DNA of 64,000 nt, taken from Iamia sp. SCSIO 61187. GTDB taxonomy: Bacteria; Actinomycetota; Acidimicrobiia; Acidimicrobiales; Iamiaceae. Location of the stretch: NCBI RefSeq assembly GCF_019443745.1, contig NZ_CP050948.1, positions 2,170,001 to 2,234,000 on the forward strand, in the 5' to 3' direction. The translations under genes were made by a program, and so were the position numbers. Positions 19,051-28,474 of this stretch are shown in pieces (position 1 is the stretch's first letter; each line of letters starts with the position of its first letter). Under the pieces are notes generated by a model that had not been told where the DNA came from, searched no databases, and saw only the letters and a list, made by a program, of their open reading frames with translations.

Positions 19051-20262
19051 CTAACAGGCCCGGAACACCACCCCGGTGCGGGGCTTGGGGTGGAAGAAGG
19101 TCGTCTTGGCCGGCATCCGCTCGCCGGCGTGGGCGTTGGCCTCGATCTGGGCCACCGTCGCCGGCCGCAGGAGGATCCCGGCCCCGGCGTCGCCCTTGGT
19201 GATGGCGGCCTGGACGTGGTCGACGCCGTGCTGGAACCGCACCGCCACGGCGCCGACGCCGTCGAGGGCGTGACCGACCCGGGCGCTGTCGAGGTCGGCG
19301 ACCCCGGCGAAGGCGTCGGGCCGGGGCCGGAGGAGGCGGGCTCCGCCCTGGGCGTCGACCACGGCGACGGCCCCCGTCTCGGCCATGGCGGACAGGACCC
19401 GGCCGCCGGCGACGGCGTCCCCGTCGAGGGGGTCGCCGACCGGGGTGAAGCCACGCTCGGCGAGGATGGCCACGAGGGCGTCGGCGTCGACCCCGTCGAC
19501 GAGGCGGTGGATGGGGCGGACGTGGAGCTCGTCCTCGCTCAGCTCGACGACGAGGCACATGAAGGCGTCGCTGGCCAGCTCGGCGTCCGGTCCGGCCGCG
19601 GCGCGCCGCTCGTCGCGGTGGGTCAGGGAGGTCTCGTAGCGGTGGTGCCCGTCGGCCACGACGACGGGCTGGGATCCGACCAGCTCGGAGACGGCCGCCA
19701 GGCGGTCGGGGTCGGTGATCCGCCAGACGGCGTGGCCCACGCCGTCGTCGTCGGTCCACTCGGCGTCGGGGGCCCCGCTCGGCTCGATCAGGGCGGTGAG
19801 CCCGGCAGCCAGGCTCAGCATCCAGACGGGGGAGAGGTTGGCGCACGTCGCCCGCATCAGGTCGAGGCGGTCGGTCTTGGCCTTCTTGGTGGTGTGCTCG
19901 TGGGGGAGGATCTGGCCCTCGTCGGGCCGGGACAGCTCCAGGGCGCCGATGACCCCGAGGGTGCGCGCCGGGCGGCCGTGATCGTCGACGAAGGTCATCC
20001 GGTACACGGTGTAGCTGGGCTCGGGGTCGGTGACGAGCGTGCCGTCGGCCTGCCAGCCGGCGAACACCTCGGCAGCGTGGACGTAGCGGTCGACCCCGTC
20101 GGACTCGAGCGGCAGGTCGAAGTGCACGGCGTTGCGGTCGGACCGGGCGACCAGGGCGGCGCGGTCCTCGTCGTCGATGACGTCGTAGGGCGGGGCGGTG
20201 ACGGCGGCCGGGTCGAGGTCGGCGCGGTAGCGGATGCCGGCGAAGGGCTGGAAGGGGGGCAC
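19051..20262 (-). CDS. DUF1015 family protein
   Basis: The 403-residue protein begins PPFQPFAGIRYRADLDPAAVTAPPYDVIDDEDRAAL, the characteristic DUF1015 N-terminus (F.g.Ry......v..PPYDvi). It continues with VYRMTFVDDHGRPARTLGVIGALEL, ILPHEHTTKKAKTDRLDLMRAT, and VVADGHHRYETSL. These conserved His/Glu/Asp-rich blocks suggest an enzyme, but no reaction has been established for the family to my knowledge. It starts at GTG 20262. It is monocistronic and convergent with korB. Confidence 0.88.
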   Translation of the reverse strand: MPPFQPFAGIRYRADLDPAAVTAPPYDVIDDEDRAALVARSDRNAVHFDLPLESDGVDRYVHAAEVFAGWQADGTLVTDPEPSYTVYRMTFVDDHGRPARTLGVIGALELSRPDEGQILPHEHTTKKAKTDRLDLMRATCANLSPVWMLSLAAGLTALIEPSGAPDAEWTDDDGVGHAVWRITDPDRLAAVSELVGSQPVVVADGHHRYETSLTHRDERRAAAGPDAELASDAFMCLVVELSEDELHVRPIHRLVDGVDADALVAILAERGFTPVGDPLDGDAVAGGRVLSAMAETGAVAVVDAQGGARLLRPRPDAFAGVADLDSARVGHALDGVGAVAVRFQHGVDHVQAAITKGDAGAGILLRPATVAQIEANAHAGERMPAKTTFFHPKPRTGVVFRAC

Positions 20263-20503
20263 CGGTCCATGGTGCCAGGTGGCCCGGGCATCGCCCCTCG
20301 TCCGGCCCGGCGCCCCCGTCCGCCCGCCCCGAAACCCCTGTGTGTGGTCGGGTCATCGCTGTGCGTCGAGCTTCTCGCCGGTCAGCGTGGGTCTTTTGGC
20401 CTGTTGCACGACACAACCCTGTCGCGGCGCGCCGGTCACCCGATCGGGGGGCCCACGGGACGACGGACATCGTCGCCCGGACGTCGCACCAAGGAGCAGC
20501 ACC

Positions 20504-20998
20504 ATGCGCACCCCTCACACCCGAACCCCACGAGCCCCCCGACCCACCCGCACGATGGTCGTCTCGGCCGTCGCCGTCTTCGTCGGTCTCAGCATCGGCG
20601 TCGCCGCCGCCCTGTGGTCCTCCGACGCCACCGGCGGCGGCCAGGCCGAGGCCCGCACGGCCGAGACCGTGACCGTCGCCGCCGCCACCGGCACCGCCGA
20701 CCTCTACCCCGGCTTCACCGACGGCGACCTGACCTTCACGCTGGACAACGACAACCCGTACCCGATCACCTTCACCAGCGCCGATGCCGGCACGGTCACC
20801 TCGAGCGACGAAGCGGGCTGCCCGGCGTCGCTGGTCACCGTGGACGACGCCACCGGCCTGGAGCTCGACGTCGCCGCCGAGGCCACCACCGCCACCCTGA
20901 CCGTCGCCGACGTGGTGAGCCTGGACGTCTCGGCCGAGGACGAGTGCCAGGGCGTGGTCTTCTCGATCGAGCTGACCCTGTCCGGCTCGCAGGTCTAG
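20504..20998 (+). CDS. Small secreted protein with camelysin/TasA-like features
   Basis: The 164-residue product starts at ATG 20504 after an AAGGAG ribosome site. A basic N-terminus and a hydrophobic segment (MVVSAVAVFVGLSIGVAAALWSS, about 18-40) form a signal peptide of the SipW-cognate look, with a cleavage zone near ALWSSDATG. The mature part is a Thr/Val/Asp-rich beta domain with two cysteines (about 108 and 149) that could form a disulfide. Such domains occur in camelysin/TasA-type surface or fibre proteins, but the match is only by general pattern. It lies 19 bp before the large surface-protein gene and is probably in its operon. Confidence 0.7.
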   Translation: MRTPHTRTPRAPRPTRTMVVSAVAVFVGLSIGVAAALWSSDATGGGQAEARTAETVTVAAATGTADLYPGFTDGDLTFTLDNDNPYPITFTSADAGTVTSSDEAGCPASLVTVDDATGLELDVAAEATTATLTVADVVSLDVSAEDECQGVVFSIELTLSGSQV

Positions 20999-21017
20999 GA
21001 CCGAGGGTCCGACGGCC

Positions 21018-23507
21018 ATGCCCCCGGCCGGGTTCGCCCTGAGGGTCGCCGTCGTCCACCGCCTCCTCGTCGGAGCGGTGGTGGCGGCGGCCCTCGGTGC
21101 CGCCCTGGCCCCGGGCGATCCGCTCGCCACCTGGCTCGCCAGCTGGTCGGGGGGATCGATCGGCCACGGGAGCGCGGCGGTGCAGACCCTGGCGTCCGGC
21201 GCGCCGCCCACCGTCGCCGCCGTCGGTCGCCAGGTCAGCGTGCAGTGGGACCCGCTCACGCTGTCGGGGGGCACACCCGTCGCGACCTACCTCGTCCGAC
21301 GCTCCAGCGTCGCCGGGGTCGAGCAGCCCGTCGGCGCCGGGTGCGAGGGACCCGTCACCGGCCTGTCGTGCGTCGAGGCCGACGTCCCGGCGGGGGACTG
21401 GCGCTACACGGTCACGCCCGTGCTGGCGCCGTGGATCGGCGGCGAGAGCCCCCCGAGCGCGCCCATCACGGTCCGCGCCGCCCACCTGGTGCTGGCCGAG
21501 CCGACCACGATCGGGGCCCTGCCGGCCACCCTGACGGGCACCGTCTCCGGCTTCACCGGCGGCACCGCGATCAGCTTCCACCTCGACGGCCCGACCGGCC
21601 CGGCGCTCGCCGGGACCCCGGCGGTCGTCGGCCCGGGCGGCACTGCGACCGTCTCGGTGACGATCCCGGCCGGGACCGACGACTCCCCTCACGACGTGGT
21701 CGTGACCGGGGCCGACGGGCTCGTCGCCGCCGCCGCCGTCACCGTGGTCGACAGCCCGACCCTGACCGCCCTCGAGGCCTTCGACGTCGACGGGAACGGC
21801 CGGCTCGACCGGGTCACCGCCACCTTCGACGAGGCCCTGGCGCCCTACTCCGCCGGGACGGCCCCCTGGACCCTCACCTCGCCGCCCGTCGGCGCGTCGC
21901 TCTCCTCGGTCGCCGTGTCCGGCGCCGTGGCCACCCTCGACCTGCACGAGGGCACGACCGTCACGACCGCCGTCGGAGGCTTCCGCGTGGCCCTGACCAG
22001 CGATGCCTCGGGGGTGCGGGACGCCCACGGCCACCGGAGCACCTTCCCGGCCACACCGGTCCAGGACCGGGCCGCCCCGATCCCGACGGCGGCGCCGCAG
22101 ATGCTCGACGTCGCCCCCGCCGACGGCAAGGTCGACCGGGTCGCGGTGCGGATGTCCGAGAGCCTCGTCGCCACCGCCGCCGGCAGCCCGGCGGTGACGC
22201 TGGTCGGCGCCCCCTCGGGGGCCACCGCGGGCGCGGTCACGGTCGCCGGTCCCGACCTCACCATCGCCCTCGCCCCGGGCCCCGGCGCCCCCGACACGAG
22301 CGTCGGGTCGTCCACCGTCGCCCTGGCCGCCACCGCCGGGGTCGGCGACGCCGCCGGCAACCCGGCGTCGTTCGGCCCGACGACCCCGCGCGACGGGGCG
22401 GCGCCGTACCCGGTCGACCGTCTGGCGTTCGACGACGACGGCGATGCCCGCATCGACCGGGTGGCCGTCACCTTCTCCGAGCCGCTGGCGCCCTGGTCGG
22501 CCCCGACGTCCGTGTGGGACCTGGGCACCGTCCCGTCGGGTGGGGTGCTGGCATCGGTCTCGGTGGCGGGCCGCACCGCCACGCTGACGCTCGCCGAGGG
22601 CGCCGGGCCGGCGTCGACCACGGTGACGCCCGCGTTCCACATCGGGATCGCCGCCCACCCCCAGGGGGTGCGCGACGCGGCCGGCAACCAGGCGGCCGTC
22701 ACCGGTGGCCCGGCCACGGCCGTCGCCGACCGTGCCCCCCCGGTCCCCCTCGCGACGACCCTGCTCGACGTCACCGAGGACGGACGCGTCGACCGGGTCG
22801 TCGTCGTCTGGACCGAACCCCTCGCACCGGGCGCGGTCGACGTCGCCCCGTGGACCCTCGCCCACGTCCCCTCGGGGGGCGCGCTGACGGCGGTGAGCGT
22901 GGCGGGGTCGACGGCGACGCTGACGATCACCGAGGGCGCGGGGGCGGCCGACACCGCCGTCGGCGCCATGACCGTCGCCCTCACCCCCAGCCCCGCCGGC
23001 GTCGCCGACGCCGCCGGCAACCGGGCCGGGTTCGCCGCCGTGGCCCCCACCGACGGCGCCCGGCCGGTGCCGGTCGCCGTCGGGGGGCTCGACGGGGCGG
23101 TCGACGGGAGCATCGAGCCCGGCGACACCCTCACCGTCACCTTCTCCGAGCCGTTGGCGGCGGCCTCGGTGCCCACGGCGACGACGCTGCTCCTGGACGA
23201 CGCCCCCGGCGGGGGCAACGACACCCTGGACCTGCCGGGTGTCCTCTCGGGGCGGCGGGACACGGGGTCGACCGAGTACGTCATCGGCAACAACCGGTCC
23301 GCCGCCTTCACCGGCGTCGTCGCCCTGAGCCCGGACGGGACGTCCGTCATCGTCACCGTCGGTTCGTGCGCCGGCAAGGGCTGCACCTCGCTCGGCACGG
23401 CCACCGCTCCCGGTGGCCTCTCGGTCCTCGCCGCCCCCACGCTGACCGACGTCGGGGGCCTCGCCCCCACGACGACGGCGAGGACGTTCTGGGTGCGCAT
23501 GTTCTGA
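21018..23507 (+). CDS. Large secreted protein with FN3-like and calcium-loop Ig-like repeats
   Basis: The 829-residue product has a hydrophobic N-terminal segment ([18 protein letters not shown], about 15-32) and an FN3-like domain with a Cys pair (about 70-155). About four repeats of roughly 110-120 residues follow (from about 250 to 700). Each starts with an Asp-rich loop such as FDVDGNGRLDRV, FDDDGDARIDRV or VTEDGRVDRV, then VTFSEPLAP..W.L...P.GG.L..VSVAG..ATLTL.EGAG, and ends G(V)xDAAGN. The loops resemble calcium-binding D-x-D-G-x-G motifs. A divergent last repeat with a CAGKGC pair ends the protein. No LPxTG signal or C-terminal anchor is seen. It is probably a surface adhesin or scaffold; the role is inferred. 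Confidence 0.8.
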   Translation: MPPAGFALRVAVVHRLLVGAVVAAALGAALAPGDPLATWLASWSGGSIGHGSAAVQTLASGAPPTVAAVGRQVSVQWDPLTLSGGTPVATYLVRRSSVAGVEQPVGAGCEGPVTGLSCVEADVPAGDWRYTVTPVLAPWIGGESPPSAPITVRAAHLVLAEPTTIGALPATLTGTVSGFTGGTAISFHLDGPTGPALAGTPAVVGPGGTATVSVTIPAGTDDSPHDVVVTGADGLVAAAAVTVVDSPTLTALEAFDVDGNGRLDRVTATFDEALAPYSAGTAPWTLTSPPVGASLSSVAVSGAVATLDLHEGTTVTTAVGGFRVALTSDASGVRDAHGHRSTFPATPVQDRAAPIPTAAPQMLDVAPADGKVDRVAVRMSESLVATAAGSPAVTLVGAPSGATAGAVTVAGPDLTIALAPGPGAPDTSVGSSTVALAATAGVGDAAGNPASFGPTTPRDGAAPYPVDRLAFDDDGDARIDRVAVTFSEPLAPWSAPTSVWDLGTVPSGGVLASVSVAGRTATLTLAEGAGPASTTVTPAFHIGIAAHPQGVRDAAGNQAAVTGGPATAVADRAPPVPLATTLLDVTEDGRVDRVVVVWTEPLAPGAVDVAPWTLAHVPSGGALTAVSVAGSTATLTITEGAGAADTAVGAMTVALTPSPAGVADAAGNRAGFAAVAPTDGARPVPVAVGGLDGAVDGSIEPGDTLTVTFSEPLAAASVPTATTLLLDDAPGGGNDTLDLPGVLSGRRDTGSTEYVIGNNRSAAFTGVVALSPDGTSVIVTVGSCAGKGCTSLGTATAPGGLSVLAAPTLTDVGGLAPTTTARTFWVRMF

Positions 23508-23537
23508 GCGGTGGGGCCGGGGTGCCAACCTCGGTCG

Positions 23538-24302
23538 ATGGACCGATCGCCCTGGGCCCTCGACCTCGACGGTGTGATCTGGCGGGGGGACGAGCCCGTC
23601 CCCGGCTCCGCCGCGGCCGTGGCCGACATCCGGGCGGCGGGGGCCACCGTCGTGTTCGTGACGAACAGCTCGGCCCACACGATCGCCGAGGTCGAGGCCA
23701 AGCTGGCCCGGCACGGGATCGACGGGACGGGGGCGGTGCGGACCTCGGCCCAAGCCGCGGCCACGCTCGTCGCGCCGGGGGAGCGGGTGCTGGTCTGCGG
23801 GGGCGACGGGCTCACCGAGGCGGTGACCGCGGTCGGTGCGGTGGCGGTCGTGAACGACGGCACCGACCCGGGGCCGGTCGACACCGTGCTGTGCGGGTAC
23901 TGGCGGGCGGTCGACCACGATCGCCTGCGCTGGGCCTCCACGGCAGTGCTCCGCGGCGCCCGCCTGCTCGCCAGCAACGACGACGCCACCTACCCGGCGG
24001 CCGACGGCCTGGTCCCCGGCGGCGGGGCCACCCTCGCCGCCGTCGAGCGCGCCACCGGGGTGACGGCGACCGTCGCGGGCAAGCCCCACCGGCCCATGGC
24101 CGACCGGATCCGGTCCGAGCTGGGCCCGACGGGGACCGTGGTGGGGGACCGGCTCGACACCGACGGCCTCCTCGCCCGCGTCCTGGGCTGGCGCTTCGGG
24201 CTGGTCCTGAGCGGCGTCACTCGTTCCGCCGAGGGGGCCGAGCCCCGCCCCGACGCCGTCGCCGCCGACCTGTCCGCCCTCGTCGCCGCGTCGAGAGCCT
24301 GA
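23538..24302 (+). CDS. HAD-superfamily phosphatase, NagD-like
   Basis: The 254-residue cytoplasmic enzyme shows HAD motif I in WALDLDGVIWRGDEPVPGS (nucleophile Asp about 8, DxDG), motif II VVFVTNSS (about 44-51), and a late GKPHRPMADRI with GDRLDTDG carrying motif III/IV. A cap domain lies between motifs II and III (class IIA). NagD-type enzymes hydrolyse small phosphates such as 2-phosphoglycolate, UMP or phenyl phosphates. ATG 23538 gives the normal N-terminus; longer in-frame starts lack support. In actinobacteria this gene often precedes tlyA, as it does here with one gene between. Confidence 0.9.
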   Translation: MDRSPWALDLDGVIWRGDEPVPGSAAAVADIRAAGATVVFVTNSSAHTIAEVEAKLARHGIDGTGAVRTSAQAAATLVAPGERVLVCGGDGLTEAVTAVGAVAVVNDGTDPGPVDTVLCGYWRAVDHDRLRWASTAVLRGARLLASNDDATYPAADGLVPGGGATLAAVERATGVTATVAGKPHRPMADRIRSELGPTGTVVGDRLDTDGLLARVLGWRFGLVLSGVTRSAEGAEPRPDAVAADLSALVAASRA

Positions 24303-24322
24303 CGCGAGCAGAGTGCAAACTC

Positions 24323-24351
24323 TTGCAAGCAGGACAGGGGAGGGGTACCCT
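24323..24351 (+). promoter_or_regulatory. Promoter TTGCAA-N17-TACCCT, leaderless
   Basis: A -35 TTGCAA (24323-24328) and -10 TACCCT (24346-24351) are separated by exactly 17 bp. The ATG of the phasin/histone-like gene follows 7 nt after the -10, so transcription should begin at or next to the start codon. It is the clearest sigma-70-type promoter in the window. Confidence 0.75.
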
Positions 24352-24358
24352 TGCGTCC

Positions 24359-24979
<621 letters not shown>

Positions 24980-25045
24980 CCCGCTGACCGGACCCCGAGC
25001 CTCCGCGCGGTCGACGCGGCGAGCCGTGCCGCGCCGGGCCCCGGG

Positions 25046-25855
25046 GTGAGCGGACGCCGCCGGGCCCTCGACGCCGAGCTCGTCCGCCGGGGCCTGGCCC
25101 CCGACCGGGAGGCGGCGCGGTCCGCCATCGCCGCCGGCGACGTCCTCGTCGGCGGGGCACCGGCCACCAACCCCGGCCGCCAGGTCGACCCGGGCGACGC
25201 CGTCGCCCTCGTCCCACCCCGCCCCCGCTACCTCAGCCGGGCGGGGGAGAAGCTCCACGCCGCCCTCGACCGCTTCGGGCTCGTCGTCGCCGACCGGCTC
25301 GCCCTCGACGTCGGGTCGTCGACCGGGGGCTTCACCTCGTGCCTGCTCGCCCACGGCGCCCGCCACGTGGTGGCGGTGGACGTCGGGCGGGCCCAGCTCC
25401 ACGAGAGCCTGCTGGCCGACCCCCGGGTGACGTCCCGCGAGCGGACCGACGTCCGGTCCGTCGCGCCCCTCGCCGAGGCGCCCACCATCGTGACCGTCGA
25501 CGTGTCGTTCACGTCGCTGCGGACCGTCCTGCCCGCCGTCCTCGCCCTGGCCGCGCCGGGCGCCGACCTCGTCGCCCTGGTGAAGCCCCAGTTCGAGGCG
25601 CCCAAGGAGGTCGTCGACCGTGGCCGCGGCATCGTGCGGGACCCGGACGCGTGGGCCGCAGCCCTCACCGGCGTCGCTGCCGCGCTCGGTGCCGCCGGAG
25701 CCGCCATCATGGCCGCCATGCCCTCGCCCCTCCGCGGTCGCGACGGGAACCTCGAGTTCCTCCTCCACGCCCGGGCCCCCGGCCCCGGCGTGCCCCCGAG
25801 CGTGCTCGACGCCGACGCCCTGGTGGCCCTCGCCCACGAGCAGGGGGAGGCGTGA
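25046..25855 (+). CDS. tlyA: TlyA family rRNA 2'-O-methyltransferase
   Basis: The 269-residue protein starts at GTG 25046. An N-terminal S4 domain ([34 protein letters not shown]) precedes an FtsJ-type SAM methyltransferase domain ([64 protein letters not shown]). TlyA methylates 16S C1409 and 23S C1920 in mycobacteria, and its loss gives capreomycin resistance. It heads the tlyA-nadK-recN-steA-steB series seen in M. tuberculosis and overlaps nadK by 4 bp. Confidence 0.94.
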   Translation: MSGRRRALDAELVRRGLAPDREAARSAIAAGDVLVGGAPATNPGRQVDPGDAVALVPPRPRYLSRAGEKLHAALDRFGLVVADRLALDVGSSTGGFTSCLLAHGARHVVAVDVGRAQLHESLLADPRVTSRERTDVRSVAPLAEAPTIVTVDVSFTSLRTVLPAVLALAAPGADLVALVKPQFEAPKEVVDRGRGIVRDPDAWAAALTGVAAALGAAGAAIMAAMPSPLRGRDGNLEFLLHARAPGPGVPPSVLDADALVALAHEQGEA

Positions 25856-26691
25856 GCGCCGTCGCCCTGCGCCGCCACCCCGAGCGGGACGAGGCCGCCG
25901 ACCTGGTGGACGTCATCTCCCGCTGGCTCCGCGGGCGGGGCCACGAGGTCGTCGACGACGTCGCCGGGGCCGAGCTGGTCGTCAGCGTCGGCGGCGACGG
26001 CACCATGCTGCGGGCCGTCGACGAGGCCGCCCGCCACGGGGTCCCCGTGCTGGGGGTCAACGTCGGCCAGCTCGGCTACCTCACCGAGGTCGACCCGGCG
26101 CAGTGGCAGGTGGCCCTCGAGCGGTGGGAGGCCGGCGGGGCCGCGGTCGTCGAGCGGATGCTGCTCGCCGTCCGGGTCGAGTGCGCCGCCGGGCTCGCCA
26201 TCGCCCCGGACGGCGACGACGCCCCCGAGCCGCTGCCCGACGGCTCCTACCTCGCCCTCAACGAGGTCGTCCTGGAGAAGACCCCGACCGGACGGATGGT
26301 CCGCATCGGGGTCGTCCTCGACGGCGAGCCCTTCACCACCTACGCCGCCGACGGCATGATCGTCGGCACCCCGACCGGCTCCACCGCCTACGCCCTCTCG
26401 GCCCGGGGCCCGATCGTGGACCCGACCCACCGGGCCCTCGTCCTGGCGCCCGTGGCGCCCCACTCGCTCTTCGACCGGGCCCTGGTCCTGACGCCGACCA
26501 CCCAGGTCCGCCTCGAGGTCGAGGGCGACCGCCCCGCCACCGTCTCGATCGACGGTCGCAGCGCCGGCCAGATCGACGTCGGCGACGCCATCGTCGCCAC
26601 CGCCGCCGGCCAGCCGGCGAGGCTGGTCACCTTCGGCGACCGCAACTTCCACGGGATCCTGAAGGCCAAGTTCGGCCTCAGCGACAGGTGA
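25852..26691 (+). CDS. nadK: NAD kinase
   Basis: The 279-residue enzyme starts at GTG 25852 within the tlyA stop (GTGA). The ATP/NAD-kinase motif VVSVGGDGTMLRAV (catalytic Asp in GGDG, about 46) is followed by VLGVNVGQLGYLTEV, the NE/D-type LNEVVLEKTPTGRMVRI, and TPTGSTAYALSARGPIVDP. It phosphorylates NAD to NADP. The length is usual for actinobacteria. It is translationally coupled to tlyA. Confidence 0.95.
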   Translation: MSAVALRRHPERDEAADLVDVISRWLRGRGHEVVDDVAGAELVVSVGGDGTMLRAVDEAARHGVPVLGVNVGQLGYLTEVDPAQWQVALERWEAGGAAVVERMLLAVRVECAAGLAIAPDGDDAPEPLPDGSYLALNEVVLEKTPTGRMVRIGVVLDGEPFTTYAADGMIVGTPTGSTAYALSARGPIVDPTHRALVLAPVAPHSLFDRALVLTPTTQVRLEVEGDRPATVSIDGRSAGQIDVGDAIVATAAGQPARLVTFGDRNFHGILKAKFGLSDR

Positions 26692-26771
26692 GGCCGACTG
26701 CCGCCGGGCCGGTCGGACCGGTTCGCGGGCCATCCGGCTCGGCGGATGCGTCCGTGGGGTAGAGAGGGGTG

Positions 26772-28403
26772 ATGCTCGTCGAGCTGGCCGTCACCGACCT
26801 CGGGGTCATCGACCGCGCCCGGCTGGTGCTCGGACCCGGGCTGACCGCGCTGACCGGCGAGACCGGGGCGGGCAAGACGATGCTGGTCGAGGCCATCGCC
26901 CTGCTCCTCGGCGGCCGGGCCGACCCCGCCCTCGTGCGTCCGGGCGCGGCCGAGGCCGTCGTGGAGGGCCGCTTCGCCGACGGCGACGACGAGGTCGTGC
27001 TGACGCGCGTCGTGCCCCGCGACGGACGCTCGCGCGCCTACCTCGACGGGCGCATGGCCACCGCCGCAGCGCTGGCCGAGCGGGGTCGCGAGCTGGTCGA
27101 CCTGCTCGGCCAGCACGCCCACCAGGCCCTGCTCACCACGGCCGCCCAGCGGGAGGCCCTCGACCGGGCCGCCGGGATCGACCTGGCCCCGCTGGCCGCG
27201 GCCCGGGCCCGGGTGGCCGAGATCGACCGGCGCCTGGCCGCGCTGGGGGGCGATGCCGGGGCCCGCGCCCGCGAGATCGACCTCCTCCGCTACCAGCTGG
27301 CCGAGCTGGAGGACGCCGGCGTCGGTGATCCCGACGAGGACACCGCCCTCGACGCCGAGGAGGACGCCCTGGCCGACGCCACGAGCCACCGGGAGGCAGC
27401 GGCCACCGCCGCCGAGGTCGTCGGAGCCGAGGGCGGGGGCCGCGACGCCCTGGCCGCCGCCCACGCCGCCGTGGCCGGGCGGGCCCCCTTCGCCGACCTG
27501 GCCGACCGCCTGGCCGCGGCGCTGGCCGAGGTCGAGGACCTCGCCGGCGAGCTGCGCGACGCGGTCGACCGGGTGGTCGACGACCCCGAGCGCCTCGCCG
27601 TGGTGCGGGAGCGGCGCCAGCTCCTCGTCGACCTCATCCGCAAGTACGGGACCGCTCGCGCCGGGCCCGACGCCGCGCCGGCCACCGGGGCCGGGACCCT
27701 CGGCGACGTCATCGCCTACCGCGACGAGGCCTCCGACCGCCTGGCCGACCTCGAGGCCCACGACGAGCGGGCCGCCGCCCTCGATGCGGAGCGGGCCGAG
27801 GCCGTGGCCGCCGTGGCCCGGGCCGAGGCCGCGGTGGGCGCGGCCCGTCGCACCGCCGCCCCCCGGCTGGCCCGGGCCGTGACCCGCCACCTGCGCGACC
27901 TCGCCCTCCCCGGCGCCGAGGTCCGGGTCACCGTGGGCGACGCCGACCCGGGCGACGACGTCGCCGTGCTCCTCGCCGCCGATCGGGGCGCCCCCGCCCT
28001 GCCCGTGGCCAAGGCCGCGTCGGGCGGCGAGCTGGCCCGCACCGGGCTGGCCCTGCGCCTGGTGCTGACCGCGGACCAGCCGACCCTCGTGTTCGACGAG
28101 GTCGACGCCGGCATCGGGGGCGAGGCCGCCGTCGCCGTGGGCCGGGCCCTGGCCGCCCTGGCCCGGGATCGCCAGGTCCTCGTGGTCACCCACCTGGCCC
28201 AGGTGGCGGCCTTCGCCACCGCCCAGATCGGGGTCACCAAGCGCTCCACCGGCGGCCGGGCCACGTCGGAGGCGGTGCTGATCGAGGGCGACGACCGGGT
28301 GGTCGAGCTGTCCCGGATGCTCTCGGGCACCCCCGACAGCCCCCGAGTGCGGGAGGCCGCCGCCGAGCTCCTCGCCACCGCCGCCGCCACCCGCCCCGGC
28401 TGA
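26772..28403 (+). CDS. recN: DNA repair protein RecN
   Basis: The 543-residue SMC-like ATPase is placed at ATG 26772 (a GTG lies one codon earlier) to give the family start MLVELAVTDLGVID. Walker A is GETGAGKT (about 30-37), coiled-coil halves span about 150-380, and the C-terminal half has ASGGELARTGLALRLVL, Walker B TLVFDEVDAGIGGEAA and VVTHLAQVAAFA. It acts early at double-strand breaks. It follows nadK after 80 bp, in the same order as in mycobacteria. Confidence 0.95.
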   Translation: MLVELAVTDLGVIDRARLVLGPGLTALTGETGAGKTMLVEAIALLLGGRADPALVRPGAAEAVVEGRFADGDDEVVLTRVVPRDGRSRAYLDGRMATAAALAERGRELVDLLGQHAHQALLTTAAQREALDRAAGIDLAPLAAARARVAEIDRRLAALGGDAGARAREIDLLRYQLAELEDAGVGDPDEDTALDAEEDALADATSHREAAATAAEVVGAEGGGRDALAAAHAAVAGRAPFADLADRLAAALAEVEDLAGELRDAVDRVVDDPERLAVVRERRQLLVDLIRKYGTARAGPDAAPATGAGTLGDVIAYRDEASDRLADLEAHDERAAALDAERAEAVAAVARAEAAVGAARRTAAPRLARAVTRHLRDLALPGAEVRVTVGDADPGDDVAVLLAADRGAPALPVAKAASGGELARTGLALRLVLTADQPTLVFDEVDAGIGGEAAVAVGRALAALARDRQVLVVTHLAQVAAFATAQIGVTKRSTGGRATSEAVLIEGDDRVVELSRMLSGTPDSPRVREAAAELLATAAATRPG

Positions 28404-28461
28404 CCGCCGGGACGGGGGAGCCGACCCCGGATCGGGAGCGGGGGGTGAACTTCGTGTGACG

Positions 28462-28467
28462 TAGGAT
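28462..28467 (+). promoter_or_regulatory. Leaderless -10 hexamer (TAGGAT) of steA
   Basis: TAGGAT lies 7 nt before the steA ATG and is preceded by TGTGAC, giving an extended -10 look. It would let the steA-steB-murJ block be transcribed independently of recN. Confidence 0.55.
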
Positions 28468-28474
28468 CGCCGAA

